The notes under the pieces: model-generated
Database searches by the model: none
The model's input: the letters and a program-made list of their open reading frames with translations, nothing else
Told to the model about the DNA's origin: nothing
Position numbers and translations under genes: made by a program
Shown here: in pieces, positions 50,780 through 59,997 of the stretch
How positions within the stretch are numbered: position 1 is the first letter of the stretch
Layout of the letters: every line of letters begins with the position of its first letter
NCBI GenBank assembly: GCA_965261795.1
Contig: OZ253476.1
Coordinates: forward strand, 4,601,993 to 4,665,992
Reading direction: 5' to 3'
DNA from: CBDCFV01 sp965261795
GTDB lineage: Bacteria > Chloroflexota > Dehalococcoidia > Lucifugimonadales > UBA3495
Length of the DNA: 64,000 nt

Positions 50780-51931
50780 GGGCAACGATGCAGGGGAGAA
50801 AGTTCAAGGACCAGAACACCGCAGAGCCGCGTTATCCCGTAGGGGCAACCGCCGGTGTGCCTGTGTCAACGGACTCTCGTTCCGCAGAGCCGCGTTATCC
50901 CGTAGGGGCAACGATGCAGGGAGAAAGTTCAAGGACCAGAACACCGCAGAGCCGCGTTATCCCGTAGGGGCAACCCTTGTGGTTGCCCTGGACTTCAGGG
51001 CCGGCGCAAAGTCTTTTCCCAAGGCGAGGTCCCACCCTCAACCCGTCATTCCCCCACTCAACCGTCATTCCCGCACTCAACCCGTCATTCCCGCACTCAA
51101 CCGTCATTCCCGCACTCAACCGTCATTCCCGCACTCAACCGTCATTCCCGCGCAGGCGGGAATCCATACGCGGAGAGGTAAAGGAACGTTACCGTCAGCG
51201 AATGACTCTGGATTCCCGCTTTCGCGGGAATGGCGCCTGCCCTCGTGAAGACGGGGGGGGGGGGAACTGTTGAATTAGCCCACGCGACTTTGCACATACC
51301 CTGATCCCGTAGGGGCAACCCTTGTGGTTGCCCTGCACTTCAGGGCCGGCGCAAAGTCTTTTCCCAAGGCGAGGTCCCACCCTCAACCCGTCATTCCCCC
51401 ACTCAACCGTCATTCCCGCACTCAACCCGTCATTCCCCCACTCAACCGTCATTCCCGCGCAGGCGGGAATCCATACGCGGAGAGGTAAAGGAACGTTACC
51501 GTCAGCGAATGACTCTGGATTCCCGCTTTCGCGGGAATGACGCCTGCCCTTGTGAAGACGGGGGGGGGGGTGAACTGTTGGATTAGCTCACGCGGCTTTG
51601 CACATACCCTGATCCCGTAGGGGCAACCCTTGTGGTTGCCCTGCACTTCAGGGCCGGCGCAAAGTCTTTTCCCAAGGCGAGGTCCCACCCTCAACCCGTC
51701 ATTCCCGCACTCAACCGTCCTTCCCGCACTCAACCGTCATTCCCGCGCAGGCGGGAATCCATACGCGGAGAGGTAAAGGAACGTTACCGTCAGCGAATGA
51801 CTCTGGATTCCCGCTTTCGCGGGAATGACGCCTGCCCTTGTGAAGACGGGGGGGGGGTGAACTGTTGGATTAGCTCACGCGGCTTTGCACATGCCCTGAT
51901 CCCGTAGGGGCAACCCTTGTGGTTGCCCTGC
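50767..51931 (+). repeat. Nested tandem repeat block (three roughly 300-bp units)
   Basis: First part (50767-50960): four copies of GCAGAGCC(G/A)CGTTATCCCGTA, two followed by the same 'GATGCAGGG' to 'CCAGAACACC' spacer. Second part: three large units at 50959-51303, 51304-51611 and 51612-51898, plus a partial fourth to 51931. Each holds GGGCAACCC-TTGT-GGTTGCCC, left half-palindromes (five, three and two copies), one full palindrome, an opposite-facing palindrome and a long G run (12, 11 and 9 G). No gene is present; 51932-52129 shows nothing further. Confidence 0.9.
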
Positions 51932-52129
51932 ACTTGACCTAATCTTGACAGGTTATTGATTCTGTACCAGAATCGGGAGAGTGCGACGCCTGACTTGGCC
52001 TGATTTGGCCTGATTTGGATGGTATCCAAAAGTCCCTTCTCCACTTGGGAGAGGGCTGGGGTGAGATGCGGTGGGTAGGGGTCGCCTCACTGACTGTGAT
52101 CTGACCACAGGTCTATCTGGAGGGTCTTA

Positions 52130-52933
52130 ATGACAACTACTGCCAGTCAATACGAGTCCAGGATAACCGTCCAAGGGGCCGAAGTACAAATGTTTTCCAG
52201 CGGCTCAGGCCCGCCCCTGTTGTTCCTTCACGGGGCCGGCGGAAGCCCCGGTTGGCAACCCTACTTGGACAACCTGGCCCAGAATTACACCGTTTACGCA
52301 CCGTCTCAAGCGGGATTCGACGGGACTCCGCGGCCTCCCTGGATTTCGACCATTACCGACTTGGCCCACTTCAACCAAGCCATGGTGCATGAGCTTGGCC
52401 TCCAGGATTATGTCCTGGTGGGCTTTTCGATGGGCGGTTGGGTGGCTGCCGAGATGGCCGCTATGGACCATCACGACTTGAAGGGGCTGGTGTTGGTGGA
52501 CGCGGCGGGGATCAAACCCGTCCACGGGGAGATCGCCGAGGTCTTCATGGTGTCGGCCCAGACCCGCGCGGGCCAGCGTTTCTACGACGTATCCCAAGTA
52601 CCGGACGTGGAGCAACAGTATTGGACCCGTGAGCTAAGCCCTGAAGAGGCGCTGGCTGACCACTCCAACCGCGAGATGTCGTCCCGTCTCTGCTGGAAGC
52701 CCTATTTGCACAATCCCAGCCTGCCTCATTACTTGGGGAAAGTTGACACGCCCACGTTGATTATCTGGGGCAGGCAGGACGCGGTGGTCCCGGTGGAATG
52801 TGCTCATCTCTATGCCAATGCGCTTCCCAACGCCACCGTCCGGGAAATCGACCGGTGCGGCCATTTCCCCTTGGCGGAGAAACCCGCCGAGTTCAATCAG
52901 GTTATCAACGAGTTCCTGTCCGGCTTGGGCTGA
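52130..52933 (+). CDS. Alpha/beta hydrolase
   Basis: The 267-aa protein has the alpha/beta-hydrolase set: oxyanion segment 'LLFLHGAGGSPGWQ', nucleophile elbow GFSMGGW near residue 106, acid residue in 'IIWGRQDAVVPVE' and the catalytic His in 'IDRCGHFPLAEKPAEFN'. The substrate is unknown; carbon-carbon hydrolases of aromatic breakdown and haloperoxidase-like esterases share this pattern. It ends 65 bases before the TPR gene with a strong terminator between. Confidence 0.9.
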   Translation: MTTTASQYESRITVQGAEVQMFSSGSGPPLLFLHGAGGSPGWQPYLDNLAQNYTVYAPSQAGFDGTPRPPWISTITDLAHFNQAMVHELGLQDYVLVGFSMGGWVAAEMAAMDHHDLKGLVLVDAAGIKPVHGEIAEVFMVSAQTRAGQRFYDVSQVPDVEQQYWTRELSPEEALADHSNREMSSRLCWKPYLHNPSLPHYLGKVDTPTLIIWGRQDAVVPVECAHLYANALPNATVREIDRCGHFPLAEKPAEFNQVINEFLSGLG

Positions 52934-52957
52934 ACCCCACCCCTGGGTGAAACAAGA

Positions 52958-52985
52958 GGGGACGGCACGCCGTCCCCCTTTCTTA
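52958..52985 (+). terminator. Intrinsic terminator after the hydrolase gene
   Basis: GGGGACGGC-AC-GCCGTCCCC (52958-52977) forms a nine-base stem, followed by CTTTCTT. It lies between the hydrolase stop and the TPR-gene start. Confidence 0.85.
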
Positions 52986-52998
52986 ATAAGGAGGACTT

Positions 52999-54426
52999 AT
53001 GCCTAACGACCGTTACGGACTCCCCATGTCCACCTCCTCCGGCACCGCGCTGGCCCACTTCGAAACGGGCTTGGACTTGGCTCTGGCCCAGAGCTTCGGC
53101 GCGGAAGAGGAGTTTGCTCACGCAGTGGAAGCCGACGAGGGGTTTGCCATCGCCCGCGCGGCATTGGCTTCCTTGCAGTTCCTCCGCGTCGCGGTTCCCG
53201 AGGCCAGGGAAAGCGCCGAGACCGCCGTCAAGCAGTCGTCGGGCATCTCCCAGCGCGAGCGGCAATACATCGACGTGGTGTCCAAGTTTGTCAACGGCCA
53301 GAACCTGGCGGCCACCGCCGCAGTGCACGAGCACTTGGCGGAGTTCCCGCTCGACGCCATGATACTCCGCTTGGCCCAGCGCCTCTACACCCAAGGCTGC
53401 ACCGGCGCCGGCGTCCCCGACTACCCGCCCCGGTTCTACCATCTGATGACCGGCGTGGCGCCCAAATACGGCGACGACTGGGCCTTCATGGGCCAATATG
53501 CTTGGGCCAACCACGAGGTGGGCCTGATGGCCGAGGGATTGGACTTGGCCGAACGTTCCCTCAACCTGAAGCCCGACAACGGCGTGGCCGTCCACTCGGT
53601 GGCTCACGTCTTCTACGAATTGAGCCGCGATGAGGAGGGATCGGACTTCCTGAGCGGCTGGCTCGAGGACTACGACCGCCGCGCCGCCTACCGTGTCCAT
53701 CTCTCTTGGCATCAAGCATTGTTCGAGCTGGCCCGGGGCCGCTATAGCGAAGCTCTGGGGTGGTACGAGAACGACATCCGCCCGGCGGTGCAGGGCCTCA
53801 GGTACCAGGCATTGGCCGACAGCGCTTCGTTGATCTGGCGGATGCGCATCTACGGTGACAAATCACCCAACACGCCTTGGCAGGAAATCATCGACCTTGC
53901 CGCGCCGGCCGCCGCCAGGCCCGGCCCGTCTTTCCGGGACGCCCACGCCGCCCTGGCCTTCGCCGCCGCCGGCGACGATGCGTCGTTCAACAAGCTGGTT
54001 GACGGTCTACAAGCGATGGCCAACAACGGGGACGCCTGCGCTCTCGAGGCCACCCTGCCCTTGGTCAAGGGCATCGGCGCTTTCGGCGAGGGAGACTATG
54101 CCGAAGCGGTGCGGTTGATGGAGCCGGTGTTCCCGCAACTGACCCGGGTCGGTGGAAGCCATGCCCAACGGCTGGTGTTCGAGGATACCCTGCTGGAAGC
54201 CTACTTGAGAGCCGAAGAGTTCGACAAAGCAACGGCAATGCTCAAGGACCGCCTGTCCAAGCGTGAGTCTCCCCGCGACTACTACTGGATGGCGCGCGCA
54301 CAACAGGGGCTGGGCGACCTCATGGCGGCCCAGGAAAGCCTCGGCGTAACCAAAGAAGGCTGGCAGGGAGCCGATAACGACACCCCCGAGTACGCCGCCT
54401 TCACCCGCATAGCCCAAGGATCTTAA
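52999..54426 (+). CDS. TPR protein of the TTC38 family
   Basis: The 475-aa protein resembles tetratricopeptide-repeat protein 38: 'HFETGLDLALAQSFGAEEEF' at the start, 'ERQYIDVVSKFVNGQNLAAT', 'LDLAERSLNLKPDNGVAVHS' plus 'VAHVFYEL', and 'LSWHQALFELARGRYSEALG' are family landmarks. It is an all-helical scaffold without catalytic motif or signal peptide; partners are unknown. GGAGGACTT lies before ATG 52999; a second ATG at 53026 is possible. Confidence 0.88.
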   Translation: MPNDRYGLPMSTSSGTALAHFETGLDLALAQSFGAEEEFAHAVEADEGFAIARAALASLQFLRVAVPEARESAETAVKQSSGISQRERQYIDVVSKFVNGQNLAATAAVHEHLAEFPLDAMILRLAQRLYTQGCTGAGVPDYPPRFYHLMTGVAPKYGDDWAFMGQYAWANHEVGLMAEGLDLAERSLNLKPDNGVAVHSVAHVFYELSRDEEGSDFLSGWLEDYDRRAAYRVHLSWHQALFELARGRYSEALGWYENDIRPAVQGLRYQALADSASLIWRMRIYGDKSPNTPWQEIIDLAAPAAARPGPSFRDAHAALAFAAAGDDASFNKLVDGLQAMANNGDACALEATLPLVKGIGAFGEGDYAEAVRLMEPVFPQLTRVGGSHAQRLVFEDTLLEAYLRAEEFDKATAMLKDRLSKRESPRDYYWMARAQQGLGDLMAAQESLGVTKEGWQGADNDTPEYAAFTRIAQGS

Positions 54427-54452
54427 CAACCTGCATATCGTCAAGCGATTCG

Positions 54453-54485
54453 TAAGGCCGGTCCCATGAAGAAGGACCGGCCTTA
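54453..54485 (+). terminator. Terminator-like hairpin after the TPR gene
   Basis: TAAGGCCGGTCC and GGACCGGCCTTA pair perfectly over 12 bases around an eight- to nine-base loop. There is no long T run, so termination is likely but not certain. Downstream at 54519-54556 an 18-bp direct repeat (GGCGGAAGCGTT-TGAA) occurs twice. Confidence 0.7.
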
Positions 54486-54608
54486 ACCATTTGCAGGAAA
54501 CATTCCCCAGGACGCCTTTGGCGGAAGCGTTCTGAAGGGCGGAAGCGTTTTGAAGGAAGGAACAGAAAACAAGAACACCTGACATAACAAGAGCGAGAGG
54601 AGGCCAAC

Positions 54609-55226
54609 ATGTCCAGTGAGTCCGGCCGCACGGAAAAACTAGGCTTCGCCGACTGCACCGTACCGGAGACTAACGTCACCGTCTACGAAGCCCTCTACCG
54701 CCGGCGCATGGCGTGGGACTTCAAAGACCAACCGGTGCCCAAGGATGCTCTGGACCGCATGTTGGACACTGCCGTTTGGGCGCCCAACCATCGCCTCACC
54801 GAACCTTGGCGGTTTTTCGTCCTGGAGAAAGGAAGCGCGGCGTTGGAGAAAGTGGCAGGGCTGGCCCATGACTTCGCCATGCAACGGAGCGGAAACGCCC
54901 AGCGCGCCGAAGCTACCCGCCACTCTTTGCTCAATACCCCTGTGCTCGTCTACCTGTACTCTACTCCCGGCCGTGACGAAGAAGGCACGCGGGAGAACTA
55001 CGCGTCGGTCTGTTGCGCCGCCCAAAACATCGCCCTGGCAGGAGTGGCCGAGGGCTTGGCAGTGACTTGGGAGACCGGCGGCCCCACCCGCCACTCCGAC
55101 TTGGCCAGGACTCTGGGCGCAGAAGACGACTGGACGCTGTCCACCATGCTCTCCATCGGCTACCCCGACGAAGACCCCAACTCCCAGCGCACCCCTGTAT
55201 CCAACTTTGTTCGTTGGCTGGAATAG
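54609..55226 (+). CDS. Nitroreductase-family protein
   Basis: The 205-aa protein is an FMN-binding nitroreductase-fold enzyme: 'VYEALYRRRMAWDFKDQPVP', 'LDTAVWAPNHRLTEPWRFFV' with the FMN-contacting Asn, and 'NYASVCCAAQNIALAGVAEG' plus 'LAVTWETG'. It is closest in style to the NfnB/YdjA-like group. An NAD(P)H-linked reduction is expected; substrate unknown. AGGAGG precedes ATG 54609. A cupin gene follows after 32 bases. Confidence 0.9.
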   Translation: MSSESGRTEKLGFADCTVPETNVTVYEALYRRRMAWDFKDQPVPKDALDRMLDTAVWAPNHRLTEPWRFFVLEKGSAALEKVAGLAHDFAMQRSGNAQRAEATRHSLLNTPVLVYLYSTPGRDEEGTRENYASVCCAAQNIALAGVAEGLAVTWETGGPTRHSDLARTLGAEDDWTLSTMLSIGYPDEDPNSQRTPVSNFVRWLE

Positions 55227-55258
55227 TCCACGCCTATCCAACACAGAGAGGAGGCGAC

Positions 55259-55714
55259 ATGCCCATTATCAGGAAAAGCGACTGGACCAAGAGAGAAGAT
55301 ACAACCTCTCCCGGCTTAGAGTCGTTCGGCATCGTCGACGCGGCCCACGGCAGTGCATCGCTGAGACTCGGGGAAGTGACTATCGCCAGCATGTCCCGCT
55401 TGCCGCGACACACTCACACCAACACGGAAGAAGCGATGGTCTTATTGGAAGGAGAGTTGGAGGCCCTGGTGGGCTCGCAGCGAATGACCATAGTACCCGG
55501 CGACGTGGTTCTCGCACCCGCCGGCACGGTGCACGGATTCGTCAACCGCTCCGACACCCCGGCCCGGTTGTTGTTCGTCTTCCCGATTCACGAACCCGAC
55601 CGGGTTCTGTCTACGCCGCCGAACGCCCCGCCGTCGGGATTCCCGTCGGAACAGGGCCTCTCCGGCTATAGCTCACCCCACGACAGGCCCTTGGAGCGTG
55701 AATCTCAGACTTGA
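55259..55714 (+). CDS. Cupin-domain protein
   Basis: ATG 55259 (MPIIRKSDWTKREDTTSPGL) follows GAGAGGAGG, giving 151 aa. The cupin motifs are 'RLPRHTHTNTEEAMVLLEGE' (His, His, Glu ligands) and 'PGDVVLAPAGTVHGFVNRSD' (His ligand), so a metal site is intact. No enzyme role can be fixed. It lies between the nitroreductase and the amidohydrolase genes, all in one direction. The longer frame beginning at 55013 overlaps the nitroreductase and is not used. Confidence 0.88.
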   Translation: MPIIRKSDWTKREDTTSPGLESFGIVDAAHGSASLRLGEVTIASMSRLPRHTHTNTEEAMVLLEGELEALVGSQRMTIVPGDVVLAPAGTVHGFVNRSDTPARLLFVFPIHEPDRVLSTPPNAPPSGFPSEQGLSGYSSPHDRPLERESQT

Positions 55715-55778
55715 CGGGCGTATTGTTGTTAGGTAAGGTGAAAACGACAACAAATCGCTACAGAAGAGAGGAAATTTA

Positions 55779-57629
55779 ATGGCGGAATACGACAAAATTA
55801 TCCGTAACGGTACGATTGTCGACGGCACCGGTGGAATGCCGGCTTTCCGTGGCGATGTCGCAATAAAAAACGGCAAAATCGCCATGATCAGCGGGCGAAT
55901 TCAAGGATCTGCCACGGAAGAGTTGGACGCCACGGGCTGTATCGTCGCACCAGGGGCTATAGACCTTCATACCCACTATGATCTCCAGCTCAACTGGGAA
56001 CCTTACGCCACCATGTCCGGCTGGCACGGCGTTACGTCGGTAACCATAGGCCAGTGCGGTTTCGGCTTCGCACCCTGTAAGCCCGAAGACCGGGAAGCGG
56101 CGATGCGCCTGATGACCAGGATCGAGGCCATTCCTATGAAAACAATGGAATTGGGCCTGCGCTGGGACTGGGAGACCTTCCCGCAGTGGCTGGACAGTTT
56201 GCACAACCATCCCCTCGGAGTCAACGTGGGAGCGCTGGTACCCTTCAACACGCTCCGCATGTACGTGATGGGGCTGGAGGACTCCCGCACCACGATACGC
56301 GCTTCCGACGAACAGATACGGCAAATGCAGGACCTTCTCCGCGAATCCATGCGCGCCGGCGCCTTCGGCTGGTCAGCGATGAAGACCTTGGCCAACCGCC
56401 CCGACGATGGACGTTTCATCCCCAGCCAAGTGGCCTCCAACGACGAATTCCTGGCGCTGGCCAATGTCTTGAACGAATTCGGCGTCGGGCACATCGGCTG
56501 GACCCGCGGCCCGGCGGAACGGCCGTTGCCGCCCGGTGAGCCGGATCTGATCGGCGGCGGAGACCCCGGAGCCATCGTGGCCGCCGTTACTGGCCAGTCC
56601 GCCATCCTGATGGACGCGGTAGAAGGCGACGCTCCCGGCAGGGGCCGCGAGGACTTCCTTATTGAAATGTGCCTGGCCTCCGGCCGGCCCATCCAATGGG
56701 GAGCGGTCTCCTTCAACGAAAACGCCCCTGGCCGCTACAAGGAACAGTTGGCGTTCCTGGAAAGGGCCCGTGCAGAGGGAGCTCCGATGTTCGCCCAGAC
56801 CACGGCGTTCTCGCCCTCGCCGGTGTTCGAGTTGGCCGAATACAATGGCTTCGACGCCATGCCCAACTGGATCGACCCCTTCGTCGGCACCCCCGAAGAG
56901 CGGATTGCCAAGCTGAGCCTCCCGGAGAACCGGGACAAGATGCGCCAGGACGTGGGCGCATACGTCGGTCAGGGCGGCGCCGCCGACGCGGCCTCCGAGT
57001 GGTCCAAGATGCGGGTGGTGGAAGTCCGGGAAGAGCGCAACCTTAAGTACGAAGGCAAGACCATCGCCGAGTTGGCCCAGATGATGGGCAAGCATCCCAT
57101 GGACGCTATGCTCGACCTGGCCATCGACGAAGGGCTGCGCACCGAGTTCACCTTTGACTCGGCCCAAGGTACCGACAAGACCGCAGTGTCAGAGATTCTG
57201 AACCATCCTTATACCCACCCCTGCGTCTCCGACGGCGGGGCCCATACCAGGTACCAGACCCTCGGCTCGTGGCCGGTCAATATGATCGCTGACCGGGTCA
57301 GAGACCAAGGAATGATGAGCCTCGAGAAGGCCCACTACAAGATGAGCAGCCTGCCGGCGACCATAGCCGGGTTCACCGACCGCGGAATCTTGAAGGAAGG
57401 GTTCGCCGCCGACATCATGGTCTATGAACTGGACAAGTTGGGGCTCCAGTTCGACAGCCCCATCTACGACACCGACTTCCCCGGCGGAGAACGCCGCATC
57501 ATCCAGAAGGCCAAGGGAATCCGTTTCACCCTCGTCAATGGTGAGGTCACCTTCACCGAGGGTACGGTATGCACTGGAGCGACCCCGGGGAAGCTGCTGC
57601 GCAGCTACGACATGGTAAACAACCGGTAG
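55779..57629 (+). CDS. N-acyl-D-amino-acid deacylase-like amidohydrolase
   Basis: The 616-aa protein is an amidohydrolase of the D-aminoacylase group (TIM barrel with small beta domains): 'YDKIIRNGTIVDGTGGMPAF' at the start, the metal motif in 'APGAIDLHTHYDLQLNWEPY', 'GVTSVTIGQCGFGFAPCKPE' with the Cys found in this group, 'HPYTHPCVSDGGAHTRYQ' with the catalytic Asp, and 'GILKEGFAADIMVYELDKLG'. It would remove acyl groups from N-acyl-D-amino acids or related amides. It is longer than the classic 480-aa enzyme. Confidence 0.9.
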   Translation: MAEYDKIIRNGTIVDGTGGMPAFRGDVAIKNGKIAMISGRIQGSATEELDATGCIVAPGAIDLHTHYDLQLNWEPYATMSGWHGVTSVTIGQCGFGFAPCKPEDREAAMRLMTRIEAIPMKTMELGLRWDWETFPQWLDSLHNHPLGVNVGALVPFNTLRMYVMGLEDSRTTIRASDEQIRQMQDLLRESMRAGAFGWSAMKTLANRPDDGRFIPSQVASNDEFLALANVLNEFGVGHIGWTRGPAERPLPPGEPDLIGGGDPGAIVAAVTGQSAILMDAVEGDAPGRGREDFLIEMCLASGRPIQWGAVSFNENAPGRYKEQLAFLERARAEGAPMFAQTTAFSPSPVFELAEYNGFDAMPNWIDPFVGTPEERIAKLSLPENRDKMRQDVGAYVGQGGAADAASEWSKMRVVEVREERNLKYEGKTIAELAQMMGKHPMDAMLDLAIDEGLRTEFTFDSAQGTDKTAVSEILNHPYTHPCVSDGGAHTRYQTLGSWPVNMIADRVRDQGMMSLEKAHYKMSSLPATIAGFTDRGILKEGFAADIMVYELDKLGLQFDSPIYDTDFPGGERRIIQKAKGIRFTLVNGEVTFTEGTVCTGATPGKLLRSYDMVNNR

Positions 57630-57664
57630 ACGACAGCCGGTTTGTACGTTTTACGCGTGCGCTC

Positions 57665-57691
57665 GCGAAGGCCTCCCCTTGGGGCCTTCGC
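57665..57691. terminator. Hairpin between convergent genes
   Basis: GCGAAGGCC and GGCCTTCGC form a nine-base perfect stem about 35 bases after the amidohydrolase stop. No T run follows, so it may act as a weak or bidirectional terminator. Confidence 0.6.
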
Positions 57692-57710
57692 ATCGTAGGT
57701 CATCCCCTAT

Positions 57711-57755
57711 GCCTGAAAGCGGTGCTCCCGCGTTGCGGGAATACCGCTTTCAGGC
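57711..57755. repeat. Long inverted repeat in convergent intergenic space
   Basis: GCCTGAAAGCGGT (57711-57723) pairs perfectly with ACCGCTTTCAGGC (57743-57755); the inner CCCGC-GTT-GCGGG extends the hairpin. It could be a further terminator for the minus-strand CoA-transferase gene or a repeat element. Confidence 0.75.
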
Positions 57756-57786
57756 GCCACGACGCCAAGGTCTTGGCAGGATGTCT

Positions 57787-59070
57787 CTATGGACTGGAAT
57801 ATCCAAGGAAGCCGGCTGCTTCCCATTCGCGGACTTGGTCTTCGGAATAGCCCAGCTCTTTAAGAATATCCCAAGTGTGCTGTCCCAAGGCCGGGGACGC
57901 AACGTCCGCTGACATGGGTGTCTCGCTGAATCGGGCTATGGTGCCCATTGTCTTCACTTTGCCCGCGTCCCGGTGCTCCAGTTCCTTTACCAGCCCATTG
58001 GCCTTAATCTGCGGGTCGTCGAACAACTCCTCGACAAACCGAACCCGCCCGGCGGGAATCCCCCTCGCCTCTAAAATGCTCAGCCACTCGGCGGAGGTCT
58101 TTCGCCGAAACAATTCTTCCGCCGCAGCCTCCAGCTTGCGGGCCCGGGACTGGGCCTCCGGGTCATTGGGGCTGAACTCTAACTCCGGGGCCATCTCAGC
58201 CAGGCCCAGCGTTTCGAGCAGGCGGCGGCGTAACGGATCGCTGAGACAGCCTACGGCGATGGGGCCGTCCATGGTCAAATATGTCCGGTAGTACACGTTG
58301 GTGTGGTGCCTGGGACGGCGGCTTCCCGGAGAAGCGTCCAAGATATCCTGGTAGGACGCTGATTGGGCCCGCCTGTCCGCGATGTCATGCAAGGCCTTGG
58401 CCCGGGTCTCTTGGTCCAAGTCCTCCACTTGGAGGAACCGCGTGCCCAACAGGGATACCGCCGCACCTAACAGGCTGGTCTCTATCTTCTGCCCGCGCCC
58501 TGTCCGTTCTCTAGCGAACAAGGCGCTGCTGACGCACCAAGCCATGCAGAATCCGGCGGTCGTGTCTATCACCGGCGAAGCCCAAATCTGCTGGGGCACG
58601 CCGTTCTCCAGTTTGGTCTCCGCGGCCATCAGCCCAGTCAAGGCTTGCAGGATCATATCGTAACCGGGACGATGAGCGTCGGGCCCTTCCCGCCCGTAGG
58701 CGGTAATCTCGCAGTAGACCAACCGTGGGTTCAACTCGTTCAGAGTGGCGTAGTCCACTCCCAACTTCACGGCGACGTCCGGCCGGAAGTTGACCAAGAC
58801 AACATCGACCTTGGGTATCAAACGGCTGATAACATCCTGGCACTCGGGCTTGGTCAAGTCTAAAGGAAGGCTGCGCTTACCGCCGTTGTAGGCCATGAAT
58901 CCACGACTCTCTGTCGGCGCAAACCGCTGGGTAGTTCGCCACGGTTCACCCCAAGGAGGCTCCACCTTGATGACGTCGGCGCCCATTTCCGCCAGCAGCC
59001 GACCGGCCAAGGGTCCGGCGATGATCTCGGTAAAGTCCACTACTCTTATGCCTTCCAAGGGTCCAGACAT
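57787..59070 (-). CDS. CaiB/BaiF-family CoA transferase
   Basis: The 427-aa protein is a class III CoA transferase: 'GIRVVDFTEIIAGPLAGRLL', 'GADVIKVEPPWGEPWR', 'SLPLDLTKPECQDVISRLIP' plus 'KVDVVLVNFRPDVAVKLGVD' and 'LVYCEITAYGREGPDAHRPG' plus 'YD', where the Asp is the catalytic residue. It moves CoA between acids (for example formyl-, carnitinyl- or succinyl-CoA); the substrate is unknown. ATG 59070 is preferred because GGAG lies at the right distance. A degrading pathway with the nearby mutase is possible but unproven. Confidence 0.93.
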   Translation of the reverse strand: MSGPLEGIRVVDFTEIIAGPLAGRLLAEMGADVIKVEPPWGEPWRTTQRFAPTESRGFMAYNGGKRSLPLDLTKPECQDVISRLIPKVDVVLVNFRPDVAVKLGVDYATLNELNPRLVYCEITAYGREGPDAHRPGYDMILQALTGLMAAETKLENGVPQQIWASPVIDTTAGFCMAWCVSSALFARERTGRGQKIETSLLGAAVSLLGTRFLQVEDLDQETRAKALHDIADRRAQSASYQDILDASPGSRRPRHHTNVYYRTYLTMDGPIAVGCLSDPLRRRLLETLGLAEMAPELEFSPNDPEAQSRARKLEAAAEELFRRKTSAEWLSILEARGIPAGRVRFVEELFDDPQIKANGLVKELEHRDAGKVKTMGTIARFSETPMSADVASPALGQHTWDILKELGYSEDQVREWEAAGFLGYSSP

Positions 59071-59252
59071 AAGCATTCTCCTGTGAAGGACTACCACAGC
59101 CCCTGCTTATGGCGTAGGCCGCAGCGGGTAGGATAAACTTGCCATATTATGCCCACAGCCTATCCCGGTAGCAAGGGCAGCGCCAAGCCGGTAAAAGCAT
59201 AAGCGGGAACGCCAGTTGAAGCCGCATAGCAGGTATGATATTCTAAACATGT

Positions 59253-59329
59253 CGGGGCGTAGCGCAGCCAGGTAGCGCACCTGCATGGGGTGCAGGGGGC
59301 CCCCGGTTCAAATCCGGGCGCCCCGACCA
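59253..59329 (+). tRNA. tRNA-Pro (anticodon GGG)
   Basis: The acceptor stem CGGGGCG pairs with CGCCCCG; the D arm, the anticodon stem CCTGC/GCAGG with loop ATGGGGT, and the T arm with GGTTCAAATCC are all in place, and CCA is encoded. The anticodon is GGG, reading CCC/CCT proline codons. Confidence 0.95.
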
Positions 59330-59360
59330 ATTGCCAGCCCATCGTATATCGTCGAGAGTA

Positions 59361-59392
59361 AGGCCCCGTCAGTTAGAGCTGGGACGGGGCCT
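59361..59392 (+). terminator. Hairpin terminator after tRNA-Pro
   Basis: AGGCCCCGTC and GACGGGGCCT pair perfectly over ten bases around a 12-base loop, about 32 bases after the tRNA. It may also end transcription of the minus-strand Uma2 gene. Confidence 0.75.
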
Positions 59393-59425
59393 AAGCATTT
59401 CTACAGGAATTTTGAGCGCCGCCGT

Positions 59426-59980
59426 CTATGCGGCGACTACTTCAGAGACCAGAACTTCCAACCTTGGAAGCAATGGTGTGGAAATGTGACCCCCAGACCC
59501 GAAGTTCCCGCAATCGGAGAAATCGGCTTCACCAAGCCGAAGGACCTGGATGGAGTCGGTTTCCGGGTCTACCAGCCAATACTCCTTCACTCCATAGTTA
59601 GCGTAGACCTTGCGCTTTAACTGTCGGTCACGTTGGCTGGTGGAAGGCGATAGTATCTCGATCACCAGGTCTGGAGCCCCTTCGCACGCCCGCTCCGTAA
59701 GAATTCCTTCTCGATCTGCTGCTACAAAGAGGAGGTCCGGCTGGAGCACGTCTTCGTCGGAAAAAATGACGTCAACCGGGGCCGGTAAGAAGAGGCCCAT
59801 GTTATGTTGCCGGACGAAAGGCCCGATCAACAACGCCAAGTTGAGCAATATAACCTGATGTCTCGTTAGAGGCGCGGGGGCCATATACAAATCACCGCCG
59901 ATCAATTCGTAACGTTTGTCCTCGGGAAGCAGGCAGTAGTCGCTGTACGTGAACCTGACTTTGGGACGTGACGTGGACAT
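59426..59980 (-). CDS. Uma2-family (DUF820) endonuclease-like protein
   Basis: The 184-aa protein has the PD-(D/E)XK-like Uma2 pattern: 'FTYSDYCLLPEDKRYELIGG', 'VDVIFSDEDVLQPDLLFVAA' (conserved 'V.PDlhhV'), 'GAPDLVIEILSPSTSQRDRQ' plus 'LKRKVYANYGVKEYWLVDPE'. Such proteins are abundant in cyanobacteria and Chloroflexi; the fold is a nuclease fold, but the biological role is unknown. It stands alone between the tRNA and the mutase gene. Confidence 0.92.
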   Translation of the reverse strand: MSTSRPKVRFTYSDYCLLPEDKRYELIGGDLYMAPAPLTRHQVILLNLALLIGPFVRQHNMGLFLPAPVDVIFSDEDVLQPDLLFVAADREGILTERACEGAPDLVIEILSPSTSQRDRQLKRKVYANYGVKEYWLVDPETDSIQVLRLGEADFSDCGNFGSGGHISTPLLPRLEVLVSEVVAA

Positions 59981-59997
59981 GGATTACAGACCTCCAA

